Assembly: GCF_019977335.1 (NCBI RefSeq)
Contig: NZ_AP024653.1
Coordinates: 2,232,001-2,296,000, forward strand
DNA: 64,000 nucleotides
Origin: Arthrobacter sp. NicSoilB4
GTDB taxonomy: Bacteria; Actinomycetota; Actinomycetes; Actinomycetales; Micrococcaceae
Direction: 5' to 3'
Shown here: positions 56,261-64,000 of the stretch, piece after piece
Layout of the letters: every line of letters starts with the position of its first letter
How positions within the stretch are numbered: the stretch's first letter is position 1
Made by a program: the position numbers and the translations under genes
Notes under the pieces: generated by a model
The model's input: the letters and a program-made list of their open reading frames with translations, nothing else
Told to the model about the DNA's origin: nothing
Databases searched by the model: none

Positions 56261-57213
56261 ATGACTCCAGACAACAACCCACAACGCAAGACGGGCGGCC
56301 GAGTGCGGCGCGCCGTGCTGGCCGGACCCCTGGCCCTGACCCTCTCGGCGGGAGGCCCCGCCGCCTGGGCGCTGGACCGCTTCGTCTTCGAACACGTCGA
56401 AATCTCCGACGTCGCGGCCTACGAGGCAAGCCAGGCCGTTACGTCCGGCACCGCGGCCGCGGAAACCGCCACGGATTCCACGGCGCAGACCACGGACAGC
56501 ACGTACACCTCGGACGATTCCACCATCAACATCTCCACGGTCGTCACCGGCAGCGGGGACACCACAGTCACCTACTACATGGCCGCCCTCGTGCTGACCG
56601 ACGCCACCGTGTCCAGTCCGCCTTTGCCAACAACAGCTTCGGCGAGAACATCACCGAGACCACCTCGGACACCGCGGCCGACCACAACGCCGTCTTCGCC
56701 ATCAACGGCGACTACTACGGCTTCCGGGACACCGGGATCGTCATCCGCAACGGCGTCTACCGCGATGAGGGCGCCCGCCAGGGCCTCGCCTTCTACCGGG
56801 ACGGCACCGCCAGGGTCTACGACGAGACCAGCACCACGGCCGCCCAGCTCGTGGCCGACAGCGTTTGGAACACCCTCTCGTTCGGTCCGGCCGTGCTGGA
56901 GGACGGCCAAGTGGTGGGCGGCATCGAGGACGCGGAGGTTGACACCAACGTCGGCAACCACTCCATCCAGGGTGCGCAGCCCCGGACCGCCGTCGGGATC
57001 ATCGGGACCAACCACCTCGTGTTCGTCGTCGACGGCCGGAGCCCTGGCTACAGCGCCGGCGTCACCATGACGGGACTGGCGGCGATCATGCAGGACCTCG
57101 GCGCCACCAGCGTCGCGGCCGGGCTGGGCGAGGGATCGCTCGACGGCGCGCAGCAGCAGGGTACTGTGACTGCCGGGGAGTACACGGCGGCCCGGGGCCC
57201 CGGCGGCCGGTAG
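56261..57213 (+). pseudogene. Frameshifted phosphodiester glycosidase (NAGPA-like)
   Basis: ATG at 56261 reads a twin-Arg-free signal/anchor (TLSAGGPAAWALDRFVF) and TYYMAALVLTDATV, then the frame changes at about 56610 (one base missing) and continues as QSAFANNSFGENITETTSD, VFAINGDYYGFRDTGIVIRNG, RTAVGIIGTNHLVFVVDG. That is the conserved order of secreted phosphodiester glycosidases. The C-terminal LDGGGS motif is also lost (SLDGAQQQ). Probably inactive; a sequencing error at 56610 is the alternative for the frameshift but not for the lost motif. Confidence 0.8.
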
Positions 57214-57401
57214 GCACGCACGCGCGCTCTCCGCGACACGCCAGCCGGCCCGCGGCGCTCAATCCATCCTGTGATGCGCCGCCGCAGCGTCAGAACAGCG
57301 TGGCGGTGCACGGACCGGGCGCCGCCCGTTCCTGCACGATTCGCCGGACTGGGTAGACTCGGAACCAGACTTTCCGCGACTATCACCGAAGAGGTGTTCC
57401 C

Positions 57402-58115
57402 CTGATTCGAGTCATCAGCTACAACCTGCGTAAGCACCATGCCAGCGGTGAGCTGGTTGATCTGGCCCGCGATTTTGAGATTGATGCCTTGTGTCTGCAG
57501 GAGTGCGACACCAATGACCTGCCGGACACGATTGGTGATCTGCACCTTGCGGACGCCACCAAGGGCAACCGGCTGGGCCTTGCGATCTACTACCGGATGG
57601 ACCGGTTTACCGCGTTCGAAACGAAGACTTTCGCCCTGAAGAAGTCGCTGCATGACCGCGTCCTGTCCCCCGCCCACGAGCGGCTCATCGGGACCCGGGT
57701 GATCGACAACGAGACAGACCACGACCTCGTCATCGCGTCGTTCCACGCGGCCCCCCTGACGGCGTCGAACTCGTTGCGGCGGAACCAGATCCACGCCGCG
57801 CACGCGGAACTGCTGAGCATGGGCGGCGGCCTGATGTCGCTGATGGTGGGCGACTTCAACTACCCGTTCTTCACCAAGAACCTCACGGAACAGATGAAGG
57901 ACGCCGGCTACGACCTGACCCTCAGCGACCGGCGGACCTACACCCGTTACAAGGTATTCAAGGGCCACTTCGATTTCGCCACCTCGCAGGGCCTCAACAT
58001 CGAAAGTGTTGAAACCCTTCCGCGCGGGGCATCGGACCACCTCCCGATCCTCATTTCTGCGGAGTACGGCCAGGACGCTCCGGCGGCTGGCGACTCCGCT
58101 TCCCCGGCCGCCTAG
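57402..58115 (+). CDS. Endonuclease/exonuclease/phosphatase-family protein with CTG start
   Basis: A 237-residue protein of the EEP fold (ISYNLRKHHASGELVDL, LCLQECDTND, VGDFNYPFF, ASDHLPILI). The frame has a stop at 57354 and no ATG, GTG or TTG before IRVISYNLR; CTG at 57402 fits, with AGAGG about seven bases upstream. The alternative ATG at 57489-like downstream starts would lose the N-terminal strand. It could cleave nucleic acid or a phosphate ester; the fold lacks a signal peptide, so cytosolic. Confidence 0.85.
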   Translation: MIRVISYNLRKHHASGELVDLARDFEIDALCLQECDTNDLPDTIGDLHLADATKGNRLGLAIYYRMDRFTAFETKTFALKKSLHDRVLSPAHERLIGTRVIDNETDHDLVIASFHAAPLTASNSLRRNQIHAAHAELLSMGGGLMSLMVGDFNYPFFTKNLTEQMKDAGYDLTLSDRRTYTRYKVFKGHFDFATSQGLNIESVETLPRGASDHLPILISAEYGQDAPAAGDSASPAA

Positions 58116-58127
58116 CCTGGGCCCACC

Positions 58128-59831
58128 GTGAGCGGCGCATGGGCACCAAAACTCCCGCCGGGCCTGCGGATGGTGCGGGACTATGAGCGGCCCTGGCTGA
58201 AATCCGATCTGGCCGCCGGCGCAGCCCTCAGCGCGTTCCTCATTCCGGCCGGCATGGCCTACGCCGAGGCGGCCGGGCTTCCGGCCGTCACGGGACTTTA
58301 CGCCTCCATCGTCCCCCTGCTCGCCTACGCCGTGTTCGGGCCTTCCCGGGTCCTGATTATCGGCCCGGACTCGAGCCTGGCCCCCATAATCGCGGCTGCA
58401 ATCCTCCCCCTGGCCGGCACGGAACCGGACCACGCCGTCGCCCTCGCCGGCGTCCTGGCACTCATGATCGGCGGGCTGCTCCTGGCCGGCAGGGTTTTCA
58501 AACTGGGTTTCGTGACCGGGCTGCTGTCCAAACCCATCCGGGTGGGCTACCTCAACGGAATCGCGCTGGTCATCATGCTGAGCCAGCTGCCCAAGCTGCT
58601 CGGCATCCCGGGCACGGGCGGCTCGCTGGTCAACACCGCCGCCGGCACCGTCCAGGCTGTTTCCCAGGGCGCCACCAATCCTCTTGCCTTGCTGTTCGGC
58701 GCCGGCACCATCGCCGTCATCGTCGGGTGCCGGCTCCTGCCGTGGAAGCTCCCCGGAGTGCTGATCGCCGTCGTGGCGGCCACTGCGCTGACAGCAGCGC
58801 TGGACCTGACGACGGCGCTGCCCACTGTGGGCTCCCTGCCCCGCGGCCTGCCCGCCCCCGCACTCGGCGGAATCAGCCTGGACGACGTCACCGCCTTGCT
58901 CGGCCCCGCGGCCGGCATCGCCCTGATCGCCTTTGCCGATACGTCGGTCCTGTCCAAGAGCTTCGCCGCCCGGAGCGGCGTCCAGGTCGACGGGAACCAG
59001 GAAATGGGTGCCCTCGGCGCGGCGAACATGGCCAGCGGCCTCTTCGGTGGCTTTCCGATTTCCGGCAGCGCCTCGCGGACGCCGATCGCCCTCGCGGCCG
59101 GTGCCAAGAGCCCCCTGAGCGGAGCCGTTGCCGCCGCCCTCGTGGCGCTGTTCATGATCGTGGCGCCCGGAGTGACCGCCTACCTTCCCTCCAGCGTGCT
59201 GGCCGGCGTCGTGATGGTGGCTGCGGCGTCGATCTTGGACGTGGCGACGTTCCGCAGGCTGCTCAGGATGAGCCGGACCGAGGCGGCACTGCTGGCCGCG
59301 ACCTTTCTGGGCGTCGCCTTTGTGGGAGTGCTCGAAGGCATCGTGGTCGCGATCGGCCTGTCCCTGGTCGCTTTTGTGCTGCGCGCCCTGGACCCTTACC
59401 GCACCGAGTTGGGCAGCGTGGGGGACGTGCCCGGCTACCACGACCTGGGCCGGCACCCCGAGGGCCACCGCGTTCCCGGGCTTGTGATCGCGCGCTTCGA
59501 CGCCCCTCTGTTCTTTGCCAACGGGGCAGTGTTCACCGACCACATCAGGGCGCTCGTGGCCAGCGCCCCGGATCCGGTGCGCTGGGTGATCGTGGCCTCA
59601 GAGGCCATCACCGGCCTGGACACCACCGCGCTGGATGACCTCGTGGCGCTCGACGACGAGCTCGCCAAGCGCGGGATCAGCCTGGTCTTCGCCGAAATGA
59701 AGGGGCCCATCAAGGACCGCCTGATCAGGTTCGGCGTCAGCAGCCGGTTTGGTCCGGACCACTTCTTCCCCACGGTGACCAACGCGGTGCGGAGCTACAA
59801 GAGACTCTTCGGCCTGGACCAGCAGGACTAG
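58128..59831 (+). CDS. SulP-family inorganic anion transporter with STAS domain
   Basis: A 567-residue SulP transporter: 10-12 hydrophobic helices (SAFLIPAGMAYAEAAGLP; GLYASIVPLLAYAVFG) with FGGFPISGSASRTPI as a signature, then a C-terminal STAS domain (about residues 450-555; VIVASEAITGLDTTALDDLVAL). It probably imports sulfate or bicarbonate. GTG start at 58128, 12 bases after the preceding stop, suggests cotranscription with the EEP gene. Confidence 0.93.
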   Translation: MSGAWAPKLPPGLRMVRDYERPWLKSDLAAGAALSAFLIPAGMAYAEAAGLPAVTGLYASIVPLLAYAVFGPSRVLIIGPDSSLAPIIAAAILPLAGTEPDHAVALAGVLALMIGGLLLAGRVFKLGFVTGLLSKPIRVGYLNGIALVIMLSQLPKLLGIPGTGGSLVNTAAGTVQAVSQGATNPLALLFGAGTIAVIVGCRLLPWKLPGVLIAVVAATALTAALDLTTALPTVGSLPRGLPAPALGGISLDDVTALLGPAAGIALIAFADTSVLSKSFAARSGVQVDGNQEMGALGAANMASGLFGGFPISGSASRTPIALAAGAKSPLSGAVAAALVALFMIVAPGVTAYLPSSVLAGVVMVAAASILDVATFRRLLRMSRTEAALLAATFLGVAFVGVLEGIVVAIGLSLVAFVLRALDPYRTELGSVGDVPGYHDLGRHPEGHRVPGLVIARFDAPLFFANGAVFTDHIRALVASAPDPVRWVIVASEAITGLDTTALDDLVALDDELAKRGISLVFAEMKGPIKDRLIRFGVSSRFGPDHFFPTVTNAVRSYKRLFGLDQQD

Positions 59832-59849
59832 GGCCCGCCGGAGCTGTGC

Positions 59850-60062
59850 CTAGCCGGCAACACCGGTGATGCTGCCCGGGGCCTCTTCGGTGAGGTCGAC
59901 GACGTCGCCGGCGGCGTTCTTCTTGACCGATTCGACCCCGCCCATGGCGCTGGCCTTCGACTTGTAGCTCTGCGAGGACGCAATCACCTCGCCATTGGCT
60001 GCCTTGAGCCGGAAGCGGAACCCGCCGGACTTGTCCTTGTAGACCTCAAATTTTCCAGCCAT
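59850..60062 (-). CDS. YegP family (DUF1508) small protein
   Basis: A 70-residue protein with one YegP repeat: KFEVYKDKSGGFRFRLKAANGEVIASSQSY, then a helical KSKASAMGGVESVKKNA. This is half the length of two-repeat members. Function unknown; the single domain is typical in Actinobacteria. It is convergent with the SulP gene, 18 bases apart. Confidence 0.9.
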   Translation of the reverse strand: MAGKFEVYKDKSGGFRFRLKAANGEVIASSQSYKSKASAMGGVESVKKNAAGDVVDLTEEAPGSITGVAG

Positions 60063-60161
60063 TTTGCACCCCTGATGAAGCGTCGGTGGAGCCGGCCCGG
60101 TGGGCCGTTAAGCCACAATCTACCGCCGCAGGGGCCAGCCTGACCAGTGGATCCCAGGACC

Positions 60162-61841
60162 TCAGCCCTGCAGCGGAATCACGTCGATCCTGCCGTCCGG
60201 GCCGACCGTCACAAGCACGCGTCTTGCGCTCACGCCCTCGAGTTCCGCGGCCAGCCGGCCGGCCAGCCGGCCGGTGTCGGCAGCTGCGCCGGTGCCCTGC
60301 CCGGCGTCGGACCGCCGCCAGACAGTCACACCTGCCCCGGTCACGTCTTCGATGACCCGGTGCAGCGGGGCCGGGTCGAAGCCGGTCACCAGGATGACGT
60401 GTCCGACGGTGCGTTGCCGGGCAGATCCGGCCGCCGCGAAGATGGCGCGTTCGTGGCGCCACACAGCGAAGTGGTACCCGGCGACGAGTGCGGTGGCCAC
60501 GAGCAACCCGAGCGGGGCACGGATCCTTTCCACCAGGCTGCCGCCCGAGAGGTCGCCCAGGAAGTATTCGAACATCCGGAACCCGATGACCAGCAGGGTG
60601 ATGACGGCGACCACGGCGCTGAGGCCGAACACCACAATCAGGTAAACCCGCCGGGCGTTCAGCCAGGCTCCGGACTCGCCGGCGGCGCGGGGGTCCACCG
60701 CGGCGGTCCGTTCGAGCGGTTTCCAGGTGAGCCACCAGACCGGGCCTCCGACCAGGAGCGAACTGATGCCGCCGAGCAGGAGCGTGCGCGCCCCGGACCC
60801 GGCGAGCGGGGTGGCCGCCATGGCGAGGGCGGCGTTGACGATCACGCCGATCCCGGAAGCAGCCGCAACCAGGGCCACTCCCGAGGTCACCAGCCGGCTT
60901 CCCTGCCGGAGAGTCTCCGAACTTCCGCGCGCCAGCCCGCGGTGGTACACCCAGACGAGTGAGCCGATGGCTGCGGCGGCGACCGCGGGCGCCAGGGGTT
61001 CGAGCAGCAGGTCCATCGATTCGGTGCGGTCGAAGGCGAGCCGGAGCACGACGAACAACACGACGCCGGCGCCTCCGAGAGTCAGCACTCCGGCGCCCAG
61101 GACACCGACGGCGATGAGGGCGATGCCGGCGAATCCGGTGCGCAGCAGCCTGCCGCCGTCGTGCTTCCAGTGCCACCACCAGACCAGGCCGCCGCCCGCG
61201 GCCCAGACAAGGGACTGCAGCGCGGAAACCCACCAGGGTTTGCCCACCGCCACGGCCGCCGTTGCCCCCCGGAGGGCGGCATCCAGCAGGGTGGACAGGG
61301 CCGCGACGGCGCCGCTGACGCCCATCACCAGCCCGATGTACGTGCCCAGCACCGTGGGGACGTCAACCAGGTCCAGCGGCCTCTTGCGCGGATGCCGCGA
61401 CATCCACCGGTGCCAGACCCAGACGGCCGCCCAGACGAGCCCGGTGGCCAGGGACGGGCGCCACTGCAGCGACGGGCCGCCGATCAGCGTGGTCAAAGTA
61501 CTGAGCAGGTTGCTCACCGCCAGTACCAGGGAAAGCACGTACATGCCGGTCACATAGAGGCCCCAGCCGACAGACGCCCGCTCTGTTTCGTCGCCGAGGC
61601 GCCGCCATACAACCCACCAGAGGAGCGCGGCGAGCGGTCCGCCGATGAGGGCGAAGGCCAGCGAGCGCGCCAGCCCGGCCACATCCGCCGTCGCCAGCTC
61701 GGTACCCGCCACGAGGAGCCGCTCCAGCAGTCCGCTCAGTCCGACGGCGGCGATCACCACCAGGGCGAAGAGCAGCAGGTACGTGATCAGGCGGCGGACG
61801 GTCCGCTGGGCCGAGCCCACGGCGGATTCCGCGCTCATCAT
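60162..61841 (-). CDS. DUF5671 multi-pass membrane protein
   Basis: A 559-residue protein with at least ten hydrophobic helices arranged in repeated DUF5671-like units (LITYLLLFALVVIAAVGLSGLL, FALIGGPLAALLWWVVWRRL, repeated as LLVGGPVWWLTWKPL). A C-terminal soluble part of about 75 residues contains VILVTGFDPAPLHRVIE. The ATG at 61841 overlaps the preceding stop as ATGA, fixing the start. Function unknown; it is cotranscribed with the gene upstream. Confidence 0.85.
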   Translation of the reverse strand: MMSAESAVGSAQRTVRRLITYLLLFALVVIAAVGLSGLLERLLVAGTELATADVAGLARSLAFALIGGPLAALLWWVVWRRLGDETERASVGWGLYVTGMYVLSLVLAVSNLLSTLTTLIGGPSLQWRPSLATGLVWAAVWVWHRWMSRHPRKRPLDLVDVPTVLGTYIGLVMGVSGAVAALSTLLDAALRGATAAVAVGKPWWVSALQSLVWAAGGGLVWWWHWKHDGGRLLRTGFAGIALIAVGVLGAGVLTLGGAGVVLFVVLRLAFDRTESMDLLLEPLAPAVAAAAIGSLVWVYHRGLARGSSETLRQGSRLVTSGVALVAAASGIGVIVNAALAMAATPLAGSGARTLLLGGISSLLVGGPVWWLTWKPLERTAAVDPRAAGESGAWLNARRVYLIVVFGLSAVVAVITLLVIGFRMFEYFLGDLSGGSLVERIRAPLGLLVATALVAGYHFAVWRHERAIFAAAGSARQRTVGHVILVTGFDPAPLHRVIEDVTGAGVTVWRRSDAGQGTGAAADTGRLAGRLAAELEGVSARRVLVTVGPDGRIDVIPLQG

Positions 61842-62341
61842 TTCACCGCCGGGTTGGGGCACACGGTCAGTTGCCAGGGAGCGCTTTCGATGAGCCACTT
61901 GTCCCCGGTCTTGACCAGGTCGAAGACGTCCTCGACCTGGTACTCGGCGTTCCCGAACGGCCCGCCGCCCTCGGAGACGGTGATGAGCACCTTGACATCG
62001 GCCGTTGCAGGCCGCTCGGTCGTTGAGACGAGCGTGACGCGGAGGTTGTCCCCGGGCATCCGTTCCACGGTGTTGCAGCGGTTCTTGACGGCGTCAGTCA
62101 GGTAGGCGGCCGCGGCAGCCTCGTCCCCGGCGATGACGGCGGCGGAATACCGCTGGACCACTCCGGCGGGGGTGGCCTCGTCCACCGGAGCGGGCTCGCC
62201 GCGGGTGAAAACGACGATCAGGGCGACGACCACCAGGACGGCGATGGCGGCGAGGATGGCGAGCAGGGTACGGTCCGGCCGGTGGTTCCCTGCTGCCGGT
62301 TCCGGTTGGCTCGGCTCGGGTTCGTTCGCCGCTGGACTCAT
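61838..62341 (-). CDS. Hypothetical anchored protein with NTF2-like C-terminus
   Basis: A 167-residue protein with a Pro/Glu-rich N-terminus, one transmembrane helix (TLLAILAAIAVLVVVALIVVF, about residues 25-45) and an extracytoplasmic domain of 115 residues (VVQRYSAAVIAGDEAAAAAYL, YQVEDVFDLVKTGDKWLIES) reminiscent of NTF2/DUF4878-like folds. It overlaps the DUF5671 gene by four bases, so they are a unit. Function unknown. Confidence 0.75.
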   Translation of the reverse strand: MSPAANEPEPSQPEPAAGNHRPDRTLLAILAAIAVLVVVALIVVFTRGEPAPVDEATPAGVVQRYSAAVIAGDEAAAAAYLTDAVKNRCNTVERMPGDNLRVTLVSTTERPATADVKVLITVSEGGGPFGNAEYQVEDVFDLVKTGDKWLIESAPWQLTVCPNPAVK

Positions 62342-62383
62342 GCCGCCAGTATGTAGCAGGCGGGGCCCGCCGTCACGGTGTCT

Positions 62384-63040
62384 TTAGGCCCCGTTCGGCC
62401 CTGACCTGCTGTTTCGCCGCCGCCGGAAGCCCCTCACGACGAGGGAGCCGACGACGAAAGCCAGGGCCGCATAGACGGCATAGTTGAGGAAACGCGAGTA
62501 CTCGTCAATGAGCCGGAACTGCGCACCGAGCAGGGCACCGAGGCTGATCAGCAGCCCGTTCCAGATGACGCTCCCCGCAATGGTGAACGCACTGAAAGTG
62601 CCGAGGTGCATCCGCTCGGCTCCGGCAGGCAGCGAGATCAGGCTGCGCACGCCCGGAAGCAGCCTGCCGAAGAAGATCGCCGACCTGCCGTGGCGCCGGA
62701 ACCAGTCCGCGGCCTGTTCAAAGTCCTCGCGGTCCATGAGCGGGAGCCCGGACAGCCACCGGATCGACCGTTCGAGGCCCAGCCGCGCGCCGAGCCAGTA
62801 GAGCAGCAGAGCACCCAGGTAGGCGCCGAGGGTGCTGGTGACCAGGACAAGGGCCATGTTCATGGTCCCCTGCCGCGTGAGGAAACCCGCCAGGGGAAGG
62901 ATGACCTCGCTGGGGATGGGCGGGAAGACCGTCTCCGCCAGGGTGAAGAGCCCCACGCCCCACTCGCCGAGGGCGTCGACGGCCCGGGCGGCAAAACCTA
63001 CCAGCCCGTCCAGCTCGTCGACCGGAGTGGCGGGGGTCAT
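62384..63040 (-). CDS. DedA-family membrane protein
   Basis: A 218-residue DedA/SNARE-associated protein. Signatures are ETVFPPIPSEVILPLAGF and FFGRLLPGVRSLISLPAGAERM, with the conserved Glu and Arg residues; four or more hydrophobic helices. The family includes lipid flippases (undecaprenyl phosphate or phosphatidylserine transport). ATG at 63040 has GGGGCAGCC upstream. It lies in the opposite direction to the next gene. Confidence 0.93.
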   Translation of the reverse strand: MTPATPVDELDGLVGFAARAVDALGEWGVGLFTLAETVFPPIPSEVILPLAGFLTRQGTMNMALVLVTSTLGAYLGALLLYWLGARLGLERSIRWLSGLPLMDREDFEQAADWFRRHGRSAIFFGRLLPGVRSLISLPAGAERMHLGTFSAFTIAGSVIWNGLLISLGALLGAQFRLIDEYSRFLNYAVYAALAFVVGSLVVRGFRRRRNSRSGPNGA

Positions 63041-63187
63041 GGCTGCCCCGGCCGTTCAGCTTCCTCGAACACCGCAGCCTCCCCTTCCACGCAGGACGTG
63101 GCAAGCCTAGCCGAAACAGGAGCGCGGGGTCGGCGGGCGTCCGTCGACGCCGCCCGCGGCAAGCACTACGCTCAGGAAATGGCAATC

Positions 63188-64000
63188 GTGCGGAAAGTCC
63201 TCGGTGTCCTCCTCCTGGTGGTGGCCGGACTGGCCGGTTCGGGGCCGGCAGCGCTGGCCGTCACGCCGGTCGACATCGTCATCGAGGACCGGGCGGGGGT
63301 GCTGGACCAAAACACGCTCCTGCCCGCCGTCCGGGCCATCGAGTTTTACCAGCCCACCAAGGTGGCTGTTTACACCTACAACGGCTCGTCCTCGGACAAC
63401 CTCAACGAGGAGGTGCTGCGGTTTGCCCGGGCCGAGCGCCCGGAGTGGATCAGCGCTGACGGGCAGAAATGGGCGGACGGGCTCTTCATTTTTGCCCTGG
63501 ACCCGGTGGGCCGGCATGTGGGGACCTACATGGGTGAGGACCGGAAGGTCTCGCCCGAACAGCGCGAGGACATCCAGAACGCCTCCAAGGAGCTCCTCCG
63601 CGATGCCCAGTGGACGGACGGCACCATTGCGGGGGTCCAGCGCGGGGCGGAACTGATCAACCAGCCGTGGTACCGGTCCACGGCGTTCCTCGTCACTGCG
63701 TGGGTCACCGTGGCCGCCGCCGTCGCGGGAGCCGCGGCCTGGCTGATCGTGCGCTGGCGGACCAGGGTCAGCAGCCGCAGGGAATTGGCCCGCGGCGACG
63801 CCAGCTACGCCAACGTCAGCATGGATCTGCAGGTCACCGAACTCAACGCCGGCACCATCCCGGAAGCTTCCCGGTACGGCAGCACCGTGCTGGAGAAGCA
63901 CAGGACCTTCATGGCGAAGTACAACACCGCCACCGGCCTCTCCAACCAGGTCCATGCCCTGTCGCCCAAGGGCCTGAGCCGGCGGCCCAACCTGACGCTG
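63188..64000 (+). CDS. DUF5129-like secreted/membrane protein (3' end outside window)
   Basis: The first 271 residues of a protein with an N-terminal signal peptide (VRKVLGVLLLVVAGLAG ... ALA), an extracytoplasmic TPM-like domain (VDIVIEDRAGVLDQNTL, VAVYTYNGSSSDNLNEEVL) and a transmembrane helix (STAFLVTAWVTVAAAVAGAAAWLI, about residues 160-183) followed by a cytoplasmic Arg-rich region. GTG at 63188 has AGGAA at good spacing; an ATG at 63179 is nearer but without spacing for a ribosome site. The C-terminus lies past base 64000. Confidence 0.8.
   Translation, partial: MRKVLGVLLLVVAGLAGSGPAALAVTPVDIVIEDRAGVLDQNTLLPAVRAIEFYQPTKVAVYTYNGSSSDNLNEEVLRFARAERPEWISADGQKWADGLFIFALDPVGRHVGTYMGEDRKVSPEQREDIQNASKELLRDAQWTDGTIAGVQRGAELINQPWYRSTAFLVTAWVTVAAAVAGAAAWLIVRWRTRVSSRRELARGDASYANVSMDLQVTELNAGTIPEASRYGSTVLEKHRTFMAKYNTATGLSNQVHALSPKGLSRRPNLTL

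Noticed and set aside
57048..59543. An 831-codon minus-strand frame opposite the EEP and SulP genes
   Set aside because: His/Gln/Gly-rich shadow translation; the plus-strand genes carry clear family signatures.
1..64000. tRNA, rRNA, prophage, insertion sequence or riboswitch
   Set aside because: I found no cloverleaf, rRNA segment, transposase, integrase or recognisable riboswitch core when reading both strands; a covariance-model scan would be needed to be certain.

Overview
The window is a high-GC actinobacterial chromosome segment, most probably Arthrobacter/Pseudarthrobacter or a close relative in the Micrococcaceae. Pointers are the mycothiol-linked genes (mycoredoxin, S-(hydroxymethyl)mycothiol dehydrogenase), an acVLRF1 ribosome-rescue hydrolase, a DUF222/HNH endonuclease, a DUF349 protein beside rel, the SOS-type dnaE2 operon, and a gene order close to the mycobacterial thrS-HIT-pgsA ... 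pdxS ... pdxT-yebC-ruvCAB-yajC-secDF-rel block. I see no rRNA, tRNA, prophage, insertion sequence or CRISPR array. Most of the window is ordinary core chromosome with short accessory patches.

Layout. 1-4 kb: end of an alaS-type neighbourhood (DUF948, rpsD), a cupin, rarA, acVLRF1. 4-11 kb: accessory genes (HNH endonuclease, DM13 lipoprotein, two GNATs, a cytidine deaminase fused to a YqfB-like ASCH domain, a P-loop kinase-like protein, a methyltransferase). 11-28 kb: aspS, a permease, hisS, a membrane cyclophilin, DUF349, rel, secF-secD-yajC, ruvB-ruvA-ruvC-yebC. 28-42 kb: pdxT, the divergent murT-gatD pair (peptidoglycan amidation), a PH-domain membrane protein flanked by two palindromic repeats, a GNAT, a hydrolase/P-loop/CapA group, an M3 peptidase, pdxS, then pgsA-HIT-thrS. 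42-47 kb: dnaE2 and its DUF6504 partner under a LexA-box-like palindrome, chorismate mutase, a VOC protein. 47.8-48.8 kb: two decayed genes (a GNAT and a TmrB-like P-loop protein). 48.8-57 kb: an epimerase, an SRAP protein, a third copy of the palindromic repeat, a sigma-R/H-type promoter driving mycoredoxin, then mscR plus a metallo-hydrolase, a lipoate ligase-like gene, a thioesterase, a DJ-1 family protein and a frameshifted phosphodiester glycosidase. 57-64 kb: an EEP-fold protein with an apparent CTG start, a SulP transporter, YegP, a DUF5671 membrane protein, DedA and a truncated DUF5129-like protein.

Functional threads. RuvABC, RarA, DnaE2 and SRAP serve DNA damage tolerance; RelA and acVLRF1 serve stress and ribosome rescue; PdxS/PdxT make pyridoxal phosphate; MurT/GatD amidate lipid II; Mrx1/MscR/MBL handle thiol redox and formaldehyde. 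The most novel item is the deaminase-ASCH fusion. Its C-terminal half keeps the residues of the N4-acetylcytidine amidohydrolase YqfB, so one chain could convert N4-acetylcytidine to cytidine and then to uridine. Other leads are a covarying palindromic repeat family, a MurT without its zinc ribbon, and a CTG-initiated gene.
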